From: Meghimatium bilineatum
Taxonomy: Eukaryota; Mollusca; Gastropoda; Stylommatophora; Philomycidae
Reading direction: 5' to 3'
DNA length: 64,000 nucleotides
NCBI GenBank assembly: GCA_034231615.1
Contig: CM067316.1
Span: forward strand, 25,257,791 to 25,321,790
Both the position numbers and the translations under genes were made by a program. A model generated the notes under the pieces. The model did no database searches and was not told the origin of the DNA. It saw only the letters and a list, made by a program, of their open reading frames with translations. This document shows, in pieces, positions 24,301 through 39,300 of this stretch. Each line of letters begins with the position of its first letter. The stretch's first letter is position 1.

Positions 24301-27300
24301 AAAACTGGCCTAATCAGTAGAAATTTTTTTAAATATTTCTATACATATTAATCTACTAAACTTTTTTGAAAAGTAAATTAACTAATAATAAAAATCAGTA
24401 ACTTAATGATAAAATATTAAGCACTTAATATTGATGGTAAACTTACCTTATGCAAAGCTGTGGTGATCTGTTGAATAGCGTTGACTGATTCAAGGGTGCC
24501 CTGTTCATTTTCTTTCATCTTGAAATATAGAGAATAAATATGAAACAACAAGTATGCAGGAATAACAAAAAGATAAAAAAGTACATTTTTTTTGTTGTAT
24601 TTTTGTTCTCAAACTCCCACCAGCACTTTCTTATAGCTGGACAATGGTCCTACAAGATTTCCAACAGGATGTAATCCAAAGAATGGAAATGCATTGTGTT
24701 GCTATTTTATTTACGCCAATAGCCAGACACATCCGACTTCAGCATTGGTAATTTTCCCCTGAATGATAGACACCTGTAACCATATCGATAGTATATTCAG
24801 CTAGTCATACAAGAAAACTGGTTCTTGTACCTACCCTCTTTTCACCCCGCTTAAAGTTAACTGCAGTCATGAATGCTTGACCCTTTGTTGCTGTCTTGCG
24901 TCTCTATTGTAACAGCCACAGACGTCCACTAGAACACTAATTATTGTATGTGAGATTAGCCTTTGGGATTAGTTTATTGATTATCCCCCTTGCACACCGG
25001 ACATGTCCATGGGTGCTCAGATCTCCGCTTCAGTAAATCTCTCAGGGTATAACAGCTGATGGTTCCGGTTCTATGTTGGTTCACTGCTCTTTTTGAAATC
25101 TTTGTCAGGTGTTCTCTACGAGCCACGCCCATCTTTACTCCCAATTCGCTCATTCTTGATATTGAGTCATGCTCATTTATCTCAAAATTCTCGGATTTTG
25201 TGGACTCACAAAGAGCAATGAGTATGTCCATTCGGTACATTGGCTGACCAGTGGCTAGCTAATTGGTTTGCCCATTTGTTTCCCTTCATGTCCACATGTC
25301 CGGGGACGATATGGGATAGTTTCTCACAGTGATGCCCATATTGCTCTCAAATTACTCCAACCATTCCTTACGTACATAACCTGTTTTGACTTTCTGAAGC
25401 ATATCCATTGAGAGATTAACTTTTACAATGCCAAATACACATTACGTAACTTCCCCCTGCACGCTGGATTCTTTTATGACAATTGCATAATTTTAATTCA
25501 AATGACTGACTCATGTGTTCATGACCGATCTATGGGATAATTCGTAGGCTTATTATATTCATAATATTATTTCATAACCAAACGTGCTCATAATATCTTC
25601 TGTGAAAAAAAATAAAACATGTTAATATCGTCTTTTAAAGTTAAATAAAACACTTAGATGTCACTAACCTTGATCCAATTTTGACTAGATCTAGAATATT
25701 TCATTGACACACGTGATTTATATTTATTGCAGAATGCCTAGGTCAATTGTTCCTGATGTTATTTCATAACAAAACTAACGTGTTCATAATATCTACTTAG
25801 AAAGTAAATTAATTTAATTACTTTTAAATTAATTTCTTGGATTCCCAACAATTTTTCATCATTAGAAACATAATCCATGGAAATTTCATTAAAAATGGCT
25901 TCCATTTTAACTCGATTTGTGATAATTCATTCACTTTGACTACAAATCTAAACTTTTCTTGGATCCACCATCTGTTTTGCACACTGCATTGTCGAGAAAA
26001 TAAAGCTAGATTTAATGCTAGTAATGTTTCTATTTTTCCTGGAAGAAAAAGCTGAATGTAAACTTTTTAACTTGGTTACAAAACTGCTTAGGGACAATCA
26101 CAATTCTGCTACCATGGCACTGAGCGGTGTACACCAGGAAGTGGGTGTTTATTCGTCAACGGTTATATCAACAATTAATGTGACGGTTTGGACCAAAGAC
26201 ACTATGCAGTCTGAAAATATTCCATGCTGTTTTAACCTTTAGCATATCCACGGAGTCATTTCTCACTAACGGTTTTATATTCGTAAACAACCACCAAAGA
26301 CTTTTGTCGCCCACTGCTATGCTTTCATTTAGTGACGTGGAGCCACATGATATTTAATGTTCATGTGACCAGAATCTATGCATCATAGCTAGCAATATTA
26401 TTATACTTTCTTTTGTTTAGAATAGAGAATAAAGTCAGAGTGGTTTTACATCTCTAGTCATCTGTCCTGATCGATGATCGATGCGATCAGCATGTATCGG
26501 TTATAATATCCGTCCATCATTTTTGGTAAAATCATTATGGTTTGTGATTTTGATGAGGAATTCTTAGGAATTACGTTTGTTTTCAAAATAGATATAGTAA
26601 AACGATTTTGTTATGAAATGACACCGGACAAATATTGGCCACTAATTTCAAGCCATGGACTACAGACTACTAAACCTAGGGATTGAGAAAAATGGATTTG
26701 ACAAGATACGTGACATTTACGTGTTTTATTTGTTTTCTCAGCAATATTAGAAGTTTGTTAGTTTGGTTATGAAATAACATTATAAAAATACAATAGGACT
26801 AGGTAGATAAGTAAAAGAGTTTTATCAGGGTTGCCACATATCATATAGGTCAGCAAATTTTTTAAAGTTTTTTTATATTTTTCATCTTCACTACTTTCTC
26901 ACACATCTTGTATCACACATACACAAACAAAAATTAACCAACATATGTAATATTCAATTATTTATTTACATTTGTTAAAAATATTTTAAAATCTCAAAGA
27001 ACAAAAATGTTATTGCATTTTCCAAACACACACCAAAAATAATGCAAATTATCAAAAAAAACATCAATTTTAAAAGACTTGCTAAAAGTTAATGAGATAA
27101 AATATAAATACTAAATGTATTTCTGACAAGAAAATGAAGTCTGTATAATTTCATGTCTGACTTAAAAGATTCTCTAATCATGCACAAGTGTGCAAATATA
27201 TATATATATGTTGCATAGTTTAAATTAGTGTACAATTTAACCTTCATCACGCCTATATCAACTCCGGCCGCCAAAAAACAAAATGGCGTCTAGCGCCGTT

Positions 27301-30300
27301 GGCGACATACCCCATCCAATGAGATATCGTTATAATAGACGCCCCACAGCCTGATTGGTTACTCGGGAACATGCGCTATTGAAGCCGGTTCATTCCTACG
27401 TCCGACATGATCGTTGTAACAATGGCTAGCCAGAAGATACAAATTTTATAGCAATTAATCTGATCACATCTGCACACCGGTACGATGCCATGATGTGACC
27501 GGTTTTATAGACCTTTCTTTCATCGTATTTTGAATAAAATAACATTGAATCGTGGCTTGAATCATGAATTATTGAGTTATTTAGTTTCACAGCAGTGAAT
27601 ATACAGAATGCCACATTGGTTTTGGAGACATGTAGACGTTTGATATCGAATATGTTGAAGTGGCACCAAAAATGACTAGACCTAAGCTCAAAGAAGGATT
27701 TTACTGAAAATCTACATGTTTTATACAGTTCCTCCGGCTATATTTTGATAATTTTGCAGTGAAAGAACATAAATACAACAGATTTGCGTGATTTAGTTTA
27801 CAGTGTTGCCAAGGAATTCGATAAATAAGGTATGTTATTTTTTTATTTATTTTTCCTCTTTATTTGTTATAAAATCTATGTTTTTTGTGAAAAACGTCTT
27901 TACCTTTTTCTCATATGTCTGGTATCACACACACACGTACATAAATTACACCAATATATGCATAATTCAATTCTTTATTTATATGTGCAAATATTATTTA
28001 AATATCTCTAACAACCAAAAAATTATCACATTTTCAATACAGTCACCATCAATAACGCAAATTTTCAAAAAAGAATCCGGTGGCAGGGAGACATTTCATA
28101 TTTTTTAATCTGGCTTGCTAAAGACTATCTTCTAAATGAGACTGAGCATCCATGTGTTAAGTGCAGTGTAATCAGCTCTGTCAAACTATCAACATTACTG
28201 TAATGTTATTTCATACATACTAGAGGAAATTGGTATGAAGAATTGTATTGTCAGAAGGGACCCATATGAAGACTGATGAAATATATGCATAACTAGAAAA
28301 TTATTGAGATTAACAGAACGTAAACAGCCTACTGAAAGAGAACATATGTTTTAGAGTGCAATGACTAATGTTAATTAGTTAATAATTAATAAAGCACCGT
28401 TTTTTGACGCTTGTGCTGCTCCTCATAGTATCGCAACATATCCTTGATCAGATCAGTCCATGTATGTACTAGCTGCATCTGTAAGCTTGATAACTTCTCT
28501 GTTAATGTTTTCAGCACATTCCAAAGTGGCCCAAATGTCCTAAAACAGCAAACAAAATTTGTATATTCTTTTCTCTGCAATAAAGTCTGCAGTAGAAATG
28601 AAAAAAATGTCTAATCTTACAGAAGTCATACTATAAATATGCTCTTTCAAAATACACTTGTAAACAAGACATCATGGCCTGGTATATATTAAAACGAACA
28701 TGGCTTGTGATCAAGGTAGATATTCAGATCTGTTACCTGCATAAAGTTTTCTAGGTTCACCACAGCTTCTGCCGTAACTGATATTGCTGACAATTGTAAA
28801 TTAATAGTTAGGAAATATGTTTTGGGCTTAGATTCTGCATAAGGTAAGTGGGGGGGGGGGCAAAACGGTGAGATATATTTTTTAATCTATGGGTTTTTCC
28901 GATATCACACGTGTATAGGTCAGGTGCTGACATTCTAATCTGTCATTGAACGAAGTGTAATTGTTTAAGGACAGGTCATTTTTCAACCGTGAGGTAAAAT
29001 ACATTTACAACGTTTGTGATCTAACTTTTTTTTTCAACTACTCACTCCATGTCTGCTGTTATCATTACTGTCATTTTTTTTTACATGTTTAAATTGAAAT
29101 ATATATTGTATTCTTAAGCACAATACTGTTTTTTCATGACATTTTATTAAAGTGGCTAACAATGTGATTTGGGGTAAAGTGGTGCACAGTTTGTGGGGCA
29201 AAATTGAGCAGCAGACTCGCTGCGTACATTTGCCCCACTCATGATGCAAAATATTTAAATCAATATTTTACTGTCAAATTATATTTATTTTTAGGAATTA
29301 CAAATGGAAAAAGGAAGCAGCTGACTGAAAATATTATCCATGTCAGGAAACTAAATGAGACTGGCCTGTCAATGAGTGAAATTGTTAGAAATATTGGTTA
29401 TGCCAAATCAATCGTTCGTCCTTAAAGTCTCTGCACTTCCTAGCATTTGAATTTACAGAGAAGAATTGAAGACCATATTCTTTCTCATTGGTATAGAAAT
29501 TAACTGGAAGAGATTGGAAATTATTTAATAGAAATAATTTATCTCTAAGGATTCTGCGAAAGACAATTACCGTTAAATTCCGTGTATAACCCGAGAATTT
29601 TTGGACAATAAACAGAGATTTGTTCATACTTTTCGTCTTATAATCGAGTAACATCAAATTTTAAAAAAAAATTATGTCCAAATCACAGTAAAAAAGGAGA
29701 AAAACACTTTTAAAAAAATGCCAGTGACAACTCACATGTCCCGATATATTAAGCCAGGATAAAATGACTAGGGCTCTCCAACAATCTAGAGCGTACTACC
29801 ATACTGCTAAGCCTCTAATTACATTAATTTCTATATATCATACAATATTTCCTTCGAAACCTCCGATATTTCTTGATAAAACTCACTTACTAGGTCTATA
29901 TCGTTATTTCCGACATGCCATGCCCGCCATTTTTACTGAGCTTAATTTCCCCGGAAATGCTATTTTTAGCAATGGGTATTACCGTTTTTTATATATTGAC
30001 CAAAATATGGTAATGGTCTGTGAAAAAACGAAATATGGTAGCCTAAGCTGATCTACCAGTAACACATGTTTATCATCAAGGCCCAGTCTTGTTTGTGTAG
30101 GGAAACACCGACTACCAGTAGTCTAAACACTGTCACACACTTTCATTTTGGGTAAAGCAAATGTTACAACAGTTACTGACCGTCTACTAGGCTATAAGAC
30201 CTGTGTACAGAAAATGTAAAAACACATCAAAGGCAGATTTTGAGTATTTCCGTGCATGTGCTGGTCGGCCTTGCCAATTTTTAACATGCGACTCCAAGTA

Positions 30301-33300
30301 TATAAATAGGGACCAAGACAATAATCAGAAACATAAAGAATGAAGTCCTAATTAATTCTGTACAGAGGTCTTTTTCTACATTCAACGGTCTTGCACAAAC
30401 ACGGTCTTGCACAAACATGTAACTGACATCCAAAACTTTGCTACTTAGGCAGTGTTGGGGGGATGGCGGAGAGAAATAAATAGTGAAACTCGTCTGAGCT
30501 GTGCCTCATGTTTATATTACTGTATAAGGTAAACATACAGGTCACACAAAGTTCAAACTCGTTGTTAAGTTCAAACTGTTGATTCTGTATCTTTTAAAAA
30601 CAAAGCCGGGGAATGACTGTCTGCAATATTTTTGTGAGAACTCGGTGGCAAATACCGGTAGTTACATACTGGTACTCTGTATATTCTGTTAATTAGTCCA
30701 GCCCACTGAGGCTGAAGATGGACTACTGGCCCTACCCATTTCAATCGGCTCAACCAATCCACGTTTCCCTCACATTATGTGATGCCATTCAGATAAGTGA
30801 CTAAAATGTAATCTTTCTTTATAGAAGATTTGAAACGGGTTCCAAACATCATAGGCATTTTGTAGTAAAATTGCACCGTAATTGATTCCCTCCCCCAACC
30901 ACTGTACATTTAGTGGAAGAAGAGATCAATTTCACAATCCTCTGTTATGTTTATTTTATTACCGTATTCTCCCCACATGGTAAACATAACCAGGAACAAA
31001 GTTCAAACTCTTCTGTATCTTATAAAAACAAACGTGATCTTGCTGTCTTGCCTTTCATCATTTCCCACTTAAACGTCACTGTCAGAAGCCAGTGACATAA
31101 TAGTTACGTAGTAATTACTATTCACTAGCGCTGTTCCGCGTCATAACGTCCAGACACCCAACACAGACAATTCATTCAGGAAAAACTTTGTTCCCCAAAG
31201 TCTCGCCACCTCATAAACCGTCTATAGTCATGGATAGGGAAGTCAGCCTACCGGGTATTCATTATTTTCGGATATATTGATCCAGAATACAGTAGCCACC
31301 GGGGTTTCATTCCTTGATTCATTCAAGTTATGTGAGTGAAGCAAATGAAAGGAATGCTATTTTCTTAGAGTTGCAAAAGTTTGTGTTAATTTCCATTTAG
31401 CATGTCGGTTCTTTCTTATGATGATGAAGTTCATTATTGCCGGCTTTGTTAAGTTGGGGATGTCGGACTTTCGACTTTCTCCACTTTTGGGAAGGGATAG
31501 TTAGGTTATCGGCCTACAATCGGATGGGTTTATATTCAGAATTTAACGGTATTGTCTAACTAGAACGATTGTATTCAACAGAGAACAAATTGCCTAAACA
31601 TGTTGCTCTAATTAGCAAGCGATAAGTGGCTAAAAAATGTTTCAGCTGAGCGAGCAAAGATGGTCACCGATGCATGCATTATGAGTGCTACTGGACACTA
31701 TGTGCCCCCTTTCTTTATCTTTGCAGGAAAACATAGAACAGTAAATAATACTATGTGTTTTCACCATAAATAATACAAATACAGTTTTCTTACCCAACTT
31801 GAGGAGTACTTGCTGCCAATTTGGCTAATTTAGCCAGAAGTTTACTGTAACTCTCCTCAACTGTACAACTGCAAATATACAACTTAGAAGTAGAGAATAG
31901 AAAAAATTGACATTCTGGTTTCAACACTCTAAAATAACAAACTGAAAACCATAGAGTTTACAAGATCAACATTTTCATATTCATAAAACTAATAACTCTT
32001 CAGGGTAAATAAAGGTACTGCAGTGGATGAAACACAGAGCCCTCCAACAATTTCTATCTGCAGCTATGTGGATGAGAGTAGACAAATCCTGACAGACAAT
32101 TATTTGATGTCTCTCCATGAAAATCTTTGGTCCTTTCCTAAAAGAAGGGTCTCCATTTTTAACGAAACAAAATTAGGCTTCAAAACAAATTTCCCTGCAA
32201 TTAAATACCAAACACCAACCCGGTATTTATTACTTACCCCACCCGAGAAAATCTGTTGCTTGTGCTTTTTAACCTTTAGCACCTGCCGGGCGGTACATTT
32301 AGCATGAATTTTTAAATTCTGAAGGCGAAATCAGTTGCACAGCAAATGGAACATAATTTTTTTTAAAAGCCAGATTTGTACATTTATTTGAGAAAATTTT
32401 ATGACAACTCTCAGTAGATATTTTATTTCACTTCCTGTTTTTGTTATTATAATGGTGTCAGGAGATGTCATGTGATTATGATTTTGAAATCCAAACAATC
32501 TATAGCCATCCGCATAGAGGCGAAGTGACATCACAGTGAATCGGGTTTTATATACTTTTATTTTATTGTATATTCAGTGAAATCATTATTTATTGTGATT
32601 CGAAAGTGGAAATTTTGAGAGGAAAATTCTTCAAATAGATTAAATAAAACAGACCACGAGGTTCCACAAGGTTTTCATTATGTACAATATATAATATTCA
32701 ACAGATTTGGAGTGACCAAAAATACAATGGTCTAGATCTAAATCTGACTTTATCACTTTCTCACACGTCTTGTATCACACACACACAAACAAAACTTACA
32801 CCAATATATGCAGAATTCAATTCTTTATTTATATGTGCAAATATTATTTAAATATCTCTAACAAAAACGTTATCACGATTTTAAAACAGCCGCCAACGAA
32901 TATGTAACATTTCCAAAAACTAATTCTGCTGCAGTCAGCGGCAGGAGAGAAGTTACGTAACTGTAAACATAGGGTGCTAAAGGTTAACAGCGCAACTCCA
33001 GGTAGTCCTTTCCGCAAGAGAATTATGATAAGATCACAGTTTTTCTTTATTTATATGTAAAAAAATTATTCTAATATCACTAAGAACAAAAATGTTATTG
33101 CATTTTTCAAACACCTATGTTTTGTTGTTTTTATATGATTTTGTGGGAAAAAACATCTTTACCACTTTCTTATACCTCTTGCATCACATTTAAAAAAAAA
33201 AAAAAATTACACACACATCTGCAGTATGTTTACCTTTATTTATATGTGCTAAAATTATTTTAAAATCTATTTTTAAAAAGTTATTTTATTTTCCAAATAT

Positions 33301-36300
33301 CCATCATAAAATAACAAAAATTTTCAAAAAAGAATCTGGCGTCTGGGAGAAAATTGTGTAATTTTTAATCCAGCTTGCTAAAAGTTAAACCCCACAAACA
33401 ACATTTTGAGCAAATGTTATTGTTGTTACCAATATCAAAATGCTGTTGAATTTATCTACTCTTACCATTAAAGTGCAGATCTGACAAAGTTGACTTAGCA
33501 ATTCATACAGTGAATTAGTAAACATAAAGTACATAAACCATCAGCAAGGCATGATAGTTAGTCCTAGTTTACATCAATTGTTGGGAAAGTCATGTGCTTA
33601 CATATGTCAGATCATCAGCTACCAAAGATAATACTCTATGGTGAGATGCAGAAGGGCATACGTTCTCAAGGTGGCCATAAGAAGTGCCACACAAACTTGC
33701 TGAAAGTCTGGCATAAAACATGATACAAGGGAAGATGCTGCATCAACAAAGCTATATGATACTCTATGGTTAAAAAGGGTGCAGCATCTAGTGAAAAAAT
33801 TTATAAATGCAGCAGCTCAACAGCGGGAACTAGCCAGAAAGACATGGGCAGATCAAATATTATCGAAAGTGATCATACCATGGCCATCTTGTCCAAGGAC
33901 CTTTGGGGTAAACATAGGGCCATATTAGCCATCTTCAAACTCATAAACAAGTACAAAATTCTGGAGTAAATTTCATAAAGTGAATGCAACAAATAGTCAT
34001 CATCACTTGTGATGGATGAACAAATAAACAAATCTTCTTCTAATAGCCCATGCCATGTGGCTATGGTTATCATGTATTTCCAGTCTTCTGCTTTGTGTGC
34101 TGTCAATCATTTTCAATAACGATGTCCTTCCATGCCATAATTCTAGGTTGTCTAACATCTTCTCTCTTGGTCTTCCCCTATCCCTCTTGTTCTTCATCTT
34201 GCCTTCACCTTTCTTCTTCTCATGATGTGTTCAAACACATTTGGATATCCTTCTGATGTGAGTAAACAGCTCTCTGCTCTCTTTTTTAATTAATTAATTT
34301 CAAAATATCTTCATTACTTTTTTAAAATCTTTCCATGGTGTTCTTAACATCCTTCTATAAAAACACATCTCTATTGTTTATATAGTTTTTAACTATTCTG
34401 CTGATTATCCTTCACTTCCATACATCAGAATTGGTTCTATATAACTTCTAATAGCGCATCTCACTTGACAAAGATATATTACATAGGATATTCTTAACTT
34501 TGTGAACTGTTGCCCTTGTAGGGGCAATTCTACATGTGACTTTTTTTGTACATCTGATATTAAGTTACTGCATCTATTGTTATGAAAATAGTACTGGGAC
34601 AGTCTACAAACCTTTCTCTCAGAAAGTCAATAAGCTCTTTAGTTGATGTATAGCCATGTTTCATGTTATGATTTAATGCAAAGAATCCATTATTTTTGGG
34701 ACCCTGAAACAAAAATATGAAAACTAGATGTCATTTATTAAAATGTGACATTAGTTAATTTATGTGGTTAACTGTGTAAACTCTGTGTGATAGAACTCTA
34801 AATTTTTCCACATTATGTGTCAAGTAATAGATCTAATTGCCAATTTGTAAATAGAACCAACTTCACTGTACTCATTGCAGACCCAAAAGTTCTCCGACTA
34901 TATCATCAGTTGGTGAGGTATGATGGATGTTTCTCATACTTCATTAGTCATGTGAGGTCTATTAAAAAAGTATCTGACCATTGGTCAGGAAAAATACAAT
35001 TACTTACTAAGACTAAAACCCGAATCCTTTAAAAGTACTCTTCTTGGGATTTTTTACACTTCTCCTAGTGGTTCCCATAATTCTTGAAAATATTTATGGA
35101 AGGTGTCTTTGAAATAGTGTACAACTAGACTATTATATTATATACAATGTCTTCTCATCCCTTAAATCTGGCCCCTTTAAAAAGTAATATCAGTTGGAGG
35201 AACAAATAAAACCACAAAGAGAATGGAGCCAGATAGACTAGAGAAATATTGGCACAATACAGGGAGGTTAGTCCACATTCAACTTTTGTATAGTACTCAC
35301 ACAGAGAAATAATAAATGTAATATGCTAACACTGCTTATCTGCCCTTATTTCATTCTACTATATTATGTGGGCTCATCTCCCCGTATTGTACCGATTCCA
35401 ATAGTAATATATCGATTCTTCTATGGATGGGCTTTCCAAATGACAAATGGTGTTCTCGAGAATTGTAGATGAACAAGTCTAGACTGGTCAAATGGAATGC
35501 ATTTATGAGAGAAGTTTGTGTATACAGCATAACACAGCTGCCACGAAGGTACATCAGAGGAGAAGGAATGATTGAGACGGTTGCGGTTAGCCTAACCCTC
35601 CTCCTCCAAAAATCTATACATCTCTCTCCTCCCACCATGAAAAATATGTCTACTGGGCACACACAAAGAGAAATAATACATGTAATATTTATGTTAACAC
35701 TGCTTATCTGCTCTTAATTCATTCCACTAAATAATGTGGGTTTATTTCCACGTATTGTACAAGTCTAAATCTGATGCAAAACATGGGCAAGTGCTTTGTC
35801 AATATGGAGCTGACAAGCTCCCATTGTTCACAGGTTCAGCACCTTGCAGCACACAGATGAAGGCATTTGATTATCTCCAATTCTTGATTAGAAACTGGCC
35901 TCACAGCACATGGGGCATTTCCATAAGTGATCCGCCCTCTGTTCCAGCAGCCAACTGACTCAATGGTGTTTCAAGTATAATGCCGCAGAAACAGACATCA
36001 ACATCAGGGCACAACTCTGGCCCTTGAGAAAGATTTCTTTGTTGTTCCGCCCACCCAAGTCCTGCCTGTAACTAGTTAAGCACAACGTCGGCCTGTCGGA
36101 ACAACATGGTAACTGTTATCAAAGGTTACGAATACAGGATTGTATATATGATGTGCCATGAAGCTTCTATAACAAGATAACCTCAATATAAAGGCATGCC
36201 ATCTACTAAGATTTTCTGTTGCAAGGTTGGTTTGTCTAGTGTGCCATTGGTGAGACCCACAGACGCAACTGTATGCGCTTATCTCCAAGTAATACTCCTA

Positions 36301-39300
36301 GGTAATGTTTTAGCCTTGTGGTGCATATTTATAATGCCCTATCTCAAAGAAAATGGTAAACATTACTGTGTTGTGCACCTCTTTGCTATCTTTTGGATCC
36401 CTAAACCTGCAGAAGACGGATGTGTCAGGTCATTGGCGCAAATAAAATGGCAACACAGCGCATTTCCATTTTCTGGACTACATCTTGCTGGAAATCTAGT
36501 AGGACCATGGTCCTGCTATTTGAGAGATCCAGTGGGAGTTTGAGAATGAACGATGAAGAAGAAGAAGGATCCCTAAAAAAATTCCTCCATTGGGATGACT
36601 GCACCTTGGTTTTGGACATGTACTTGTAAACTCATGATTCATCACTAGTGATCACAGTGTTCAACATCACACTGGTCAATTATTATTTTCCCGATTTGTC
36701 CTACTCATTTTCTGAGTCTGTGTCAATCAGGATCCATTTGTGGTTGAATAAATATCCTTAACTGGAAATCAAGCTAAGGACTACTAGGACAGGTGTCACT
36801 ATATTACCACAGCTTCAGACCAATGCCTCACTCCATGATAAATTCCTAAAATTTCTAAACTGTATTCTTATTGCAGGCTGAGTCACCATCATACAAATTC
36901 TGAGAGCTATGGAACATACTCAAATAGAATTTATGATGCAAGTGCAAGTGGTAGGCAAAATAAGTTCACTTATTACACTTCCTTATGTGCAAAATATTGC
37001 AACTTTGCTAAATATGGTAACACATGTCTATTTATTGTCAAATGAATCGTATCACAGAGAAATTCTGTGATTAGTTGTTTTTAACTTTGTTACATGATCT
37101 TGAACATAGTCACAACAGGCAAGATTGAAGGCACCAGAGACAGAGGGCGACAACGTGAGAAAATATTAGACAGTTTGACAACCTGGCAAAGCAAGGAAAC
37201 AACGACTTTGATACATAATACTGTGGACAGAGAGCTGTGGAGATCCATGACCGCCTACTCCAGCTGGCATGGCACCTGATGATGATGATGACATGATCTT
37301 AACATGTATCTTATTACACTTCCATATGTGGTCTACTTCATATTTTATGATTATCCTCTTCTTCTCATTCACAGTTTAACATTTCTACACAGCACATCTT
37401 GTTTACTTGATAAATGCTGCTGTATTTGAAAGCTCCACAAAAATATAAAAGCACAGGTTTTAAAAAACAAATCCTCTTATTACACTAAAAATCATATATA
37501 AAGATTTAGCAGTTCCATAGATGAAAGCTCTCTTCAGACTCCACTTTCAAATGGAGAAGAGTGTGAGTAAATAAGGATATGGAGATTAATGGTCCAGCTC
37601 ATCTACAAATTTCTTTTCCGAAACACCCAGTTTTCACACTGATGGAATGATATCGCTGTCTTTATAGACATTTCTTCACCTTGTTGATGAGGACCTTGCT
37701 TTTGATAAAATAGATAAGCCGTACAAAGTAATACTATACTAAATTTATTGTTTCCAAGTTTTCAACATTATTATTCGCCATCACAAGGATTGAGTTTAGA
37801 TAAATTAATGATCCCTATAAAAGCAGACTTGCATTCAAACAATACTTCAAGGTAAAGTCCATAAAGTGGGGAATAAAGGCCTACAGGCATGTGATGCAAA
37901 GTCATGATGTGTTTTTAAATATAGAAGTATATACTGCAAGAACAAAAGATTTATTCTTATAGAATTTAATGTTATTGGCAGTGTCGCCAACAGAATTCTG
38001 ACTTCAGTGGTTTAGTAAACAAAAACCATTGTCGTGGACAAGTTTTACAACAGTGTTACTCTTTTTGACAAGCTATACAATGATTATGAAACACTTGCAA
38101 TGGAGAAAGCAATGTTAAATTTTACCAAAAACAAAAAAAAAATAAAAAAGGGCTAGGGGAATGTTTGAATTTGTTGCTCACAATTCTTCTTCTTTCATTC
38201 ACTTGAAACATGTCTATATCTGTAATTCTGTCTCCTGAATAAAACTCATTGTCTTTTGTAGTTCATACAGTGGCCCATAGAGCTATGATTCCAGTGTTGT
38301 TTCCTCTGGCCAATATGTCTGCATCAGTGTTTCATGCTCAGAACACTCTTGAAGTATATGTTTGGCACTCTGTGCTGTCTGTCCACATATACACATGGCC
38401 ATTTTGCCAATCTTGAACTTTATATACATGTGACTGCGGAGTTGGTTGTGTCCCGTTCTGAGGCGTAAAACTATAACTTGTTCTGATCTGTTCATAATGT
38501 GTTAGTCATTTTGTGTTGGTGTTTGTGGCTTTCTTATTGACTTGTCATCTGTTTTTTCTGATGGTAGGTGATTGGTATATCTGGTTGGTCTTCGGCAGCA
38601 CCTTCCTTAGACAGCTGGTCTACTTTTTCATTTCCTGGTATTCCACAGTGAGAGGGTATCCACTGCATGGTTACCCTATACTGGTAAGACAGTTCATTAA
38701 GTAGTTGCTCACAATAACATTGTATGTTATATATTGATGGATATAAAACCAATCCACTTTATATCCAACTGCCACAACATAAATTGTAACTGTTAGGAGA
38801 AACAAGGATGTAACAGCAGTGAAGTGGACATTCCAATTCCTCAGCTATATATACTAATGAATACAATGCTTTCATGGGAGGGCATGATATCAATGACCAA
38901 ATTTGTCAACTCAATAACAAACGTCAACATTATCGCTCATCTCGAAGATTGCTTTCATGTGAGCATGCAATAAAGCAGACATAACTATGAACTACATTCC
39001 ACCCAAAATGTCTGCAAGACACTATAAGACATTCATTATGGTCATTAGTGAAATCTGTCCTTTATTAGCAACTACAGAACAGGGGAAACAACATGCCAGA
39101 ATTTATTGATGCACCACAGAAGCTGAAAAATGTTGGCTTGATCATTCAAAAGTTTCTCCACATTCTACATGCATTAGCATTTGTTCTGTGTGTGTTTTTA
39201 AATTTAATAAACATGTCAAAGATTTCCCAACTACAGCATACAGGACAGACCTTTCGAAAAAGTAAAGAACATTTTTGGGAACAATTATTGCACCAATTAT

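Noticed and set aside
35278..35762. Complete LTR retrotransposon from the 115-bp direct repeats
   Set aside because: Repeats are too short and only 250 bp apart, with no primer-binding site, polypurine tract or gag/pol.
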